A stretch of DNA of 64,000 nucleotides from Temnopleurus reevesii. Its lineage: Eukaryota; Echinodermata; Echinoidea; Temnopleuroida; Temnopleuridae. This document shows positions 61,171 to 64,000 of the stretch, piece after piece. The translations under genes and the position numbers were made by a program. The notes under the pieces are model-generated. The model had not been told where the DNA came from. It saw nothing but the letters and a program-made list of their open reading frames with translations, and made no database searches. The DNA lies in assembly GCA_036244855.1 (NCBI GenBank), contig BQKZ01001330.1, positions 10,594-74,593 on the forward strand, read 5' to 3'. The stretch's first letter is position 1; the number at the start of each line of letters is the position of its first letter.

Positions 61171-61178
61171 GCTCTGTG

Positions 61179-61192
61179 TCATCATCATCATG

Positions 61193-61253
<61 letters not shown>

Positions 61254-61281
61254 CCACCACCACCACCACCACCACCACCAA
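61179..61281 (+). repeat. CAT microsatellite ending in CAC repeats
   Basis: About 24 ATC units then about 10 CAC units, nearly perfect. Confidence 0.95.
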
Positions 61282-62210
61282 CTTAGATAAAGATCCAGAA
61301 TCAACTCTGATTAAGAATTCTGGGGCTATGTACTGTGTATTGTCTGATCAGAAATGCCCAGAAATATTGTCTCAGGCCAAGAAAGCCCCTTGGATTCTTT
61401 GCCAGATCCTGTGTTGTAGAGCAATCTTCAATATGCTTCCCCACTCCATCATCACCACAAAGTCCACTACATAAAAAGTACACTCTAGCAATCCACATCA
61501 TCACTCAAAACAGTGTTTTCAATCACCGACATAAATAACACAACATGCACTGAAATACTGTAACATTAATATGGTTAATATCTAGACGAGAGGTAAAAGA
61601 ATGGACCATGAAGAGAAAAAGCCATTAGAACGGTTAGTCATCAACACATGTTACAACTACATGTACCAACTGTGTACCATAAAACTGGGTCAACATCAAC
61701 AGCGGGGCAAACAGGGACAGAACACTGTTGTTTGTTTTTATCAGCTGGCATCATAGTTGCTTCCATTTTTTGTTCACTTTTTTCCAACATATATGAAGGC
61801 CTATCCCAGAACAGAGTTTATTATGCGTCGATCTGCATTATAAATTTTCCTGAAGGTTTTGTACCTGTACACCCATCCCCCTAAACAAAGTCCAAGTTTG
61901 TATCGTGTTACAGTCTTAATTTCTCTCTGTTAAACCACCTATACTTTCAACTCAATCCCTTCAATTATTTCACATAAACATTCTTATCGGTAAACATTCT
62001 TATCGGTTCACAATCACTCAGTTTCTTTTTAAAAATACTAAATTTATTTTTTTAAATACCAAATTTATGTGAAAAAATGAATAAAACAAAAAACGTTGCT
62101 TTCAAATAAGCAGCAAGTTTTTTGTAAGGTACAAATAAATGGCACAGTTTGAGGTTATTATGATTCACAAGATAATTAATATCACGTGGTGTCATTCCAA
62201 GTTTGAATTA

Positions 62211-62383
62211 CAGTTAACTTTGCCTAAGTCGAACTTGTCTAAGTCGAATAATTGCCTAAATTGATGTGATTTTCTGGAACAAGTCGTACGAAACCAGTGT
62301 TATCAGCATCTTCTAGGTCAAAATTCTATAAGTCGAACAGATTTCTGTGGTCCCAACAGATTTGACTTAGGCAGAGTTGCCTT
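62211..62383. mobile_element. pogo/Tigger-like MITE
   Basis: Begins CAGTTAACTTTGCCTAAGTC after TA and ends GACTTAGGCAGAGTTGCCTT before TA; the ends match at about 15 of 20 positions. CAGT at the tip, TA flanks and repeated CTAAGTCGAA inside are typical of pogo/Tigger-type elements of the Tc1/mariner group. No transposase. Superfamily call is from recall of end style. Confidence 0.5.
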
Positions 62384-62851
62384 TATTTAATTCTCGTGGT
62401 TCACCATCCGTCAAACACACACATACACAATGTCAAGACATACAGTACTGACAGATTGAAGGATGAAAATGGATGAGAAAGAAAAGGAAAGATGAAAATG
62501 ATGGAAGGATAGAATGAAGTCTACCTACCTTTAGGCCAGATCCATTCAAGTCAGGAGATGACCCTCTGTAACATGAAAAAACAATACATATTGACAAAAT
62601 ATTAGACTCACATTTTCATCAATTTTAACAACAATATACATTCGCGAGGAGGTAGTGAACTTGAAAGACATATTTCCATTCACAAATAGTCTATACTTCT
62701 GTACTTGTGACTCGAAAGTTCTAGAGTATAAACCATTGACTGTAAGTGAATTCTTTATGAGAATCATTTGACCACTAACAGCTCAGCCACATTTAGTGTT
62801 ATACATTGTGTGTGGACAGGTCTGCATTTGTTATTAAAGAGATATTGACGC

Positions 62852-62920
62852 TCGGGCAAGTGATTTGTAAAACCAATTGTCCGATAGTTTTGAATCACTC
62901 GCCCAACTGGGCAAGTAGTT
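62852..62920. repeat. Short inverted-repeat block with GGGCRAGT motifs
   Basis: GGGCAAGTGATT (62854) pairs with AATCACTCGCCC (62893) at 11 of 12 positions, and a third motif GGGCAAGTAGTT follows. Followed by A10. Looks like a fragment of a dispersed repeat. Confidence 0.5.
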
Positions 62921-63088
62921 AAAAAAAAAATTTGTAGCACCCTGTTGACATGTGCAGGGTTCATTGTACAAATGAACTTGTCAACAAAGACCACTTTTCT
63001 ATGAAAAGTTGCTGCTTTTTTCAATTCAATTGGTGACCACTATACACAAGTTTGATTGTAGAATACGTTTTTCATTGCAAACATTTGA

Positions 63089-63295
63089 TACTGTATATAT
63101 CAAGCCAATATTTTGGCATACAGATATTTTCTCAATTTCTGACCAGTTAGACACAATTGGCATGTTGTTATTTTCACGTTTTTGAAAGTGTTTGTACACA
63201 AGTGAATGTGCATCATATAGAGTGGACATTTTCGCGAGGACATAACCGCGATTAGCAAAAATAAAACCACCGCAAAAATTTTAGCTTATACAGTA
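63089..63295. mobile_element. Tc1/mariner-type MITE, TACTGTATA ends, copy 1
   Basis: Starts TACTGTATA and ends TATACAGTA, with TA at both tips. Inside it has GCATGTTGTTATTTTCACG, GAATGTGCATCATA and TTAGCAAAAATAAAACCACCGC. The body aligns with 63607-63795. Noncoding. Confidence 0.6.
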
Positions 63296-63606
63296 ACACA
63301 TTATACTTTGTCATCACAGTATGTACATAACCCAAAGTGTCTGAAGAAGGGAAGTCAAGACATGACCTGACTTCAACACTGAGGGCAGCAGATAGGACTT
63401 ACAACTTCACATTATACATGTTTGGTTTACAGACTGTAAATCAACATTCATGTGCTCATGAAAGTTGATTCCACTGGCATGGTGGAACTAGCTTTTCCAT
63501 AATGATACAAGCAACAGTCTTAAAACAACTGCATTTCCTTCAGAATTCAGAATGTTGAGAGTTACATGACTTTTATAGGTCAGAACTTTTTTTTTTAATT
63601 CATGAT

Positions 63607-63795
63607 TACTGTATAATTTAAAAAGCCAGTATTTTTACAGGTATTTTCACAAACTAGGTCATTATTTTTATAGCATGTTGTTATTCTCACATTTTGTTTG
63701 TTTGCACACATACGTGTATGAATGTGCATCTTACAAAGTGGAAATTTGAATGAGGCCAAGAATGCAAAATTCGCAAAAATAAAACCATCACTGTG
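63607..63795. mobile_element. Same MITE family, copy 2 with decayed right end
   Basis: Starts TACTGTATA and shares AAGCCAGTATTTT, GCATGTTGTTATTCTCACA, GAATGTGCATCTTA and TCGCAAAAATAAAACCAT with copy 1, in the same order and orientation, 516 bp away. The right inverted end is no longer recognisable. Confidence 0.55.
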
Positions 63796-64000
63796 GGTAT
63801 ACATACATTACAGATGCAACTGTCAAAGCACATATTTATCTCCTTTCATTTATCATTTTTCTTAACAATTTTGTTTAAGTGGCAAAAGTCACACTCGATG
63901 GGTATCCATCTGAAATATGTATTTTTTTACCCTTTCTATTTTTTTTCTAGTTCAGTATACATGCTAAGATTTTTTATTAAAGATTTGTTTTAACAGATGC

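Noticed and set aside
31640..64000. CRISPR-like reading of the tandem arrays near 32-36 kb
   Set aside because: Units are 80-180 bp, diverged, without spacer structure; the DNA is eukaryotic.

Overview
This is a eukaryotic, almost certainly metazoan, window. It is AT-rich, dominated by non-coding DNA, dense in microsatellites, homopolymers, short inverted-repeat (MITE-like) elements and diverged tandem repeats, and has no compact gene structure. The repeat style (palindromic MITEs, a SINE-like tail 'CACTCAACCCAGGTGAGG', CAT and GT microsatellites) suggests a marine deuterostome such as an echinoderm. That assignment is inference; the PTB-type exon only shows that it is an animal-type gene. 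There are no bacterial operons, rRNA, intact tRNA genes or CRISPR arrays.

One gene is supported, on the minus strand. Two spliced coding exons read in frame and in phase 0. A first coding exon (30745-30555) begins just after a 3' splice site with a strong start context (CACCACCATGG). A second exon (20676-20569) encodes RGSDELM followed by a Ser/Thr/Asn-rich linker ending DAKK. RGSDEL plus a Lys pair about 30 residues later is the signature of the N-terminal bipartite nuclear signal of polypyrimidine tract-binding proteins (PTBP1/2/3, fly hephaestus), just before RRM1. The RRM exons were not found; they would lie beyond the left end, so 1-20568 is read as part of a long second intron, 20677-30554 as intron 1 and about 31040-31620 as the candidate promoter/5'UTR. 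The 3' splice site of the second exon is preceded by a long UCUU/UUCU-rich tract, the kind of sequence PTB itself binds.

Left part (1-20568): polypurine start, a two-copy interspersed repeat family (2409-2738 and 13309-13736), a dimeric tandem repeat (9600-10255), an old foldback MITE (11190-11335) and a cluster of three inverted-repeat elements (18650-19376). Middle (20569-31620): the gene's 5' exons, a diverged duplication (23744-24105), and a fresh foldback MITE (30007-30168). Right part (31620-64000): no gene recognised; several tandem repeats (31861-35895), short MITEs, an assembly artefact (Nextera mate-pair junction adapter at 45340-45377) and a 788-base gap (45708-46495), then a 2.7-kb piggyBac-type element (51114-53833) flanked by TTAA with perfect 14-bp terminal inverted repeats and 24-bp subterminal palindromes at one end, followed by more MITEs and large CAT microsatellites.

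The best candidates for follow-up are the PTBP-like 5' gene structure and its possible autoregulated exon, the piggyBac-type element with unusual palindromes, and the adapter-derived false join.
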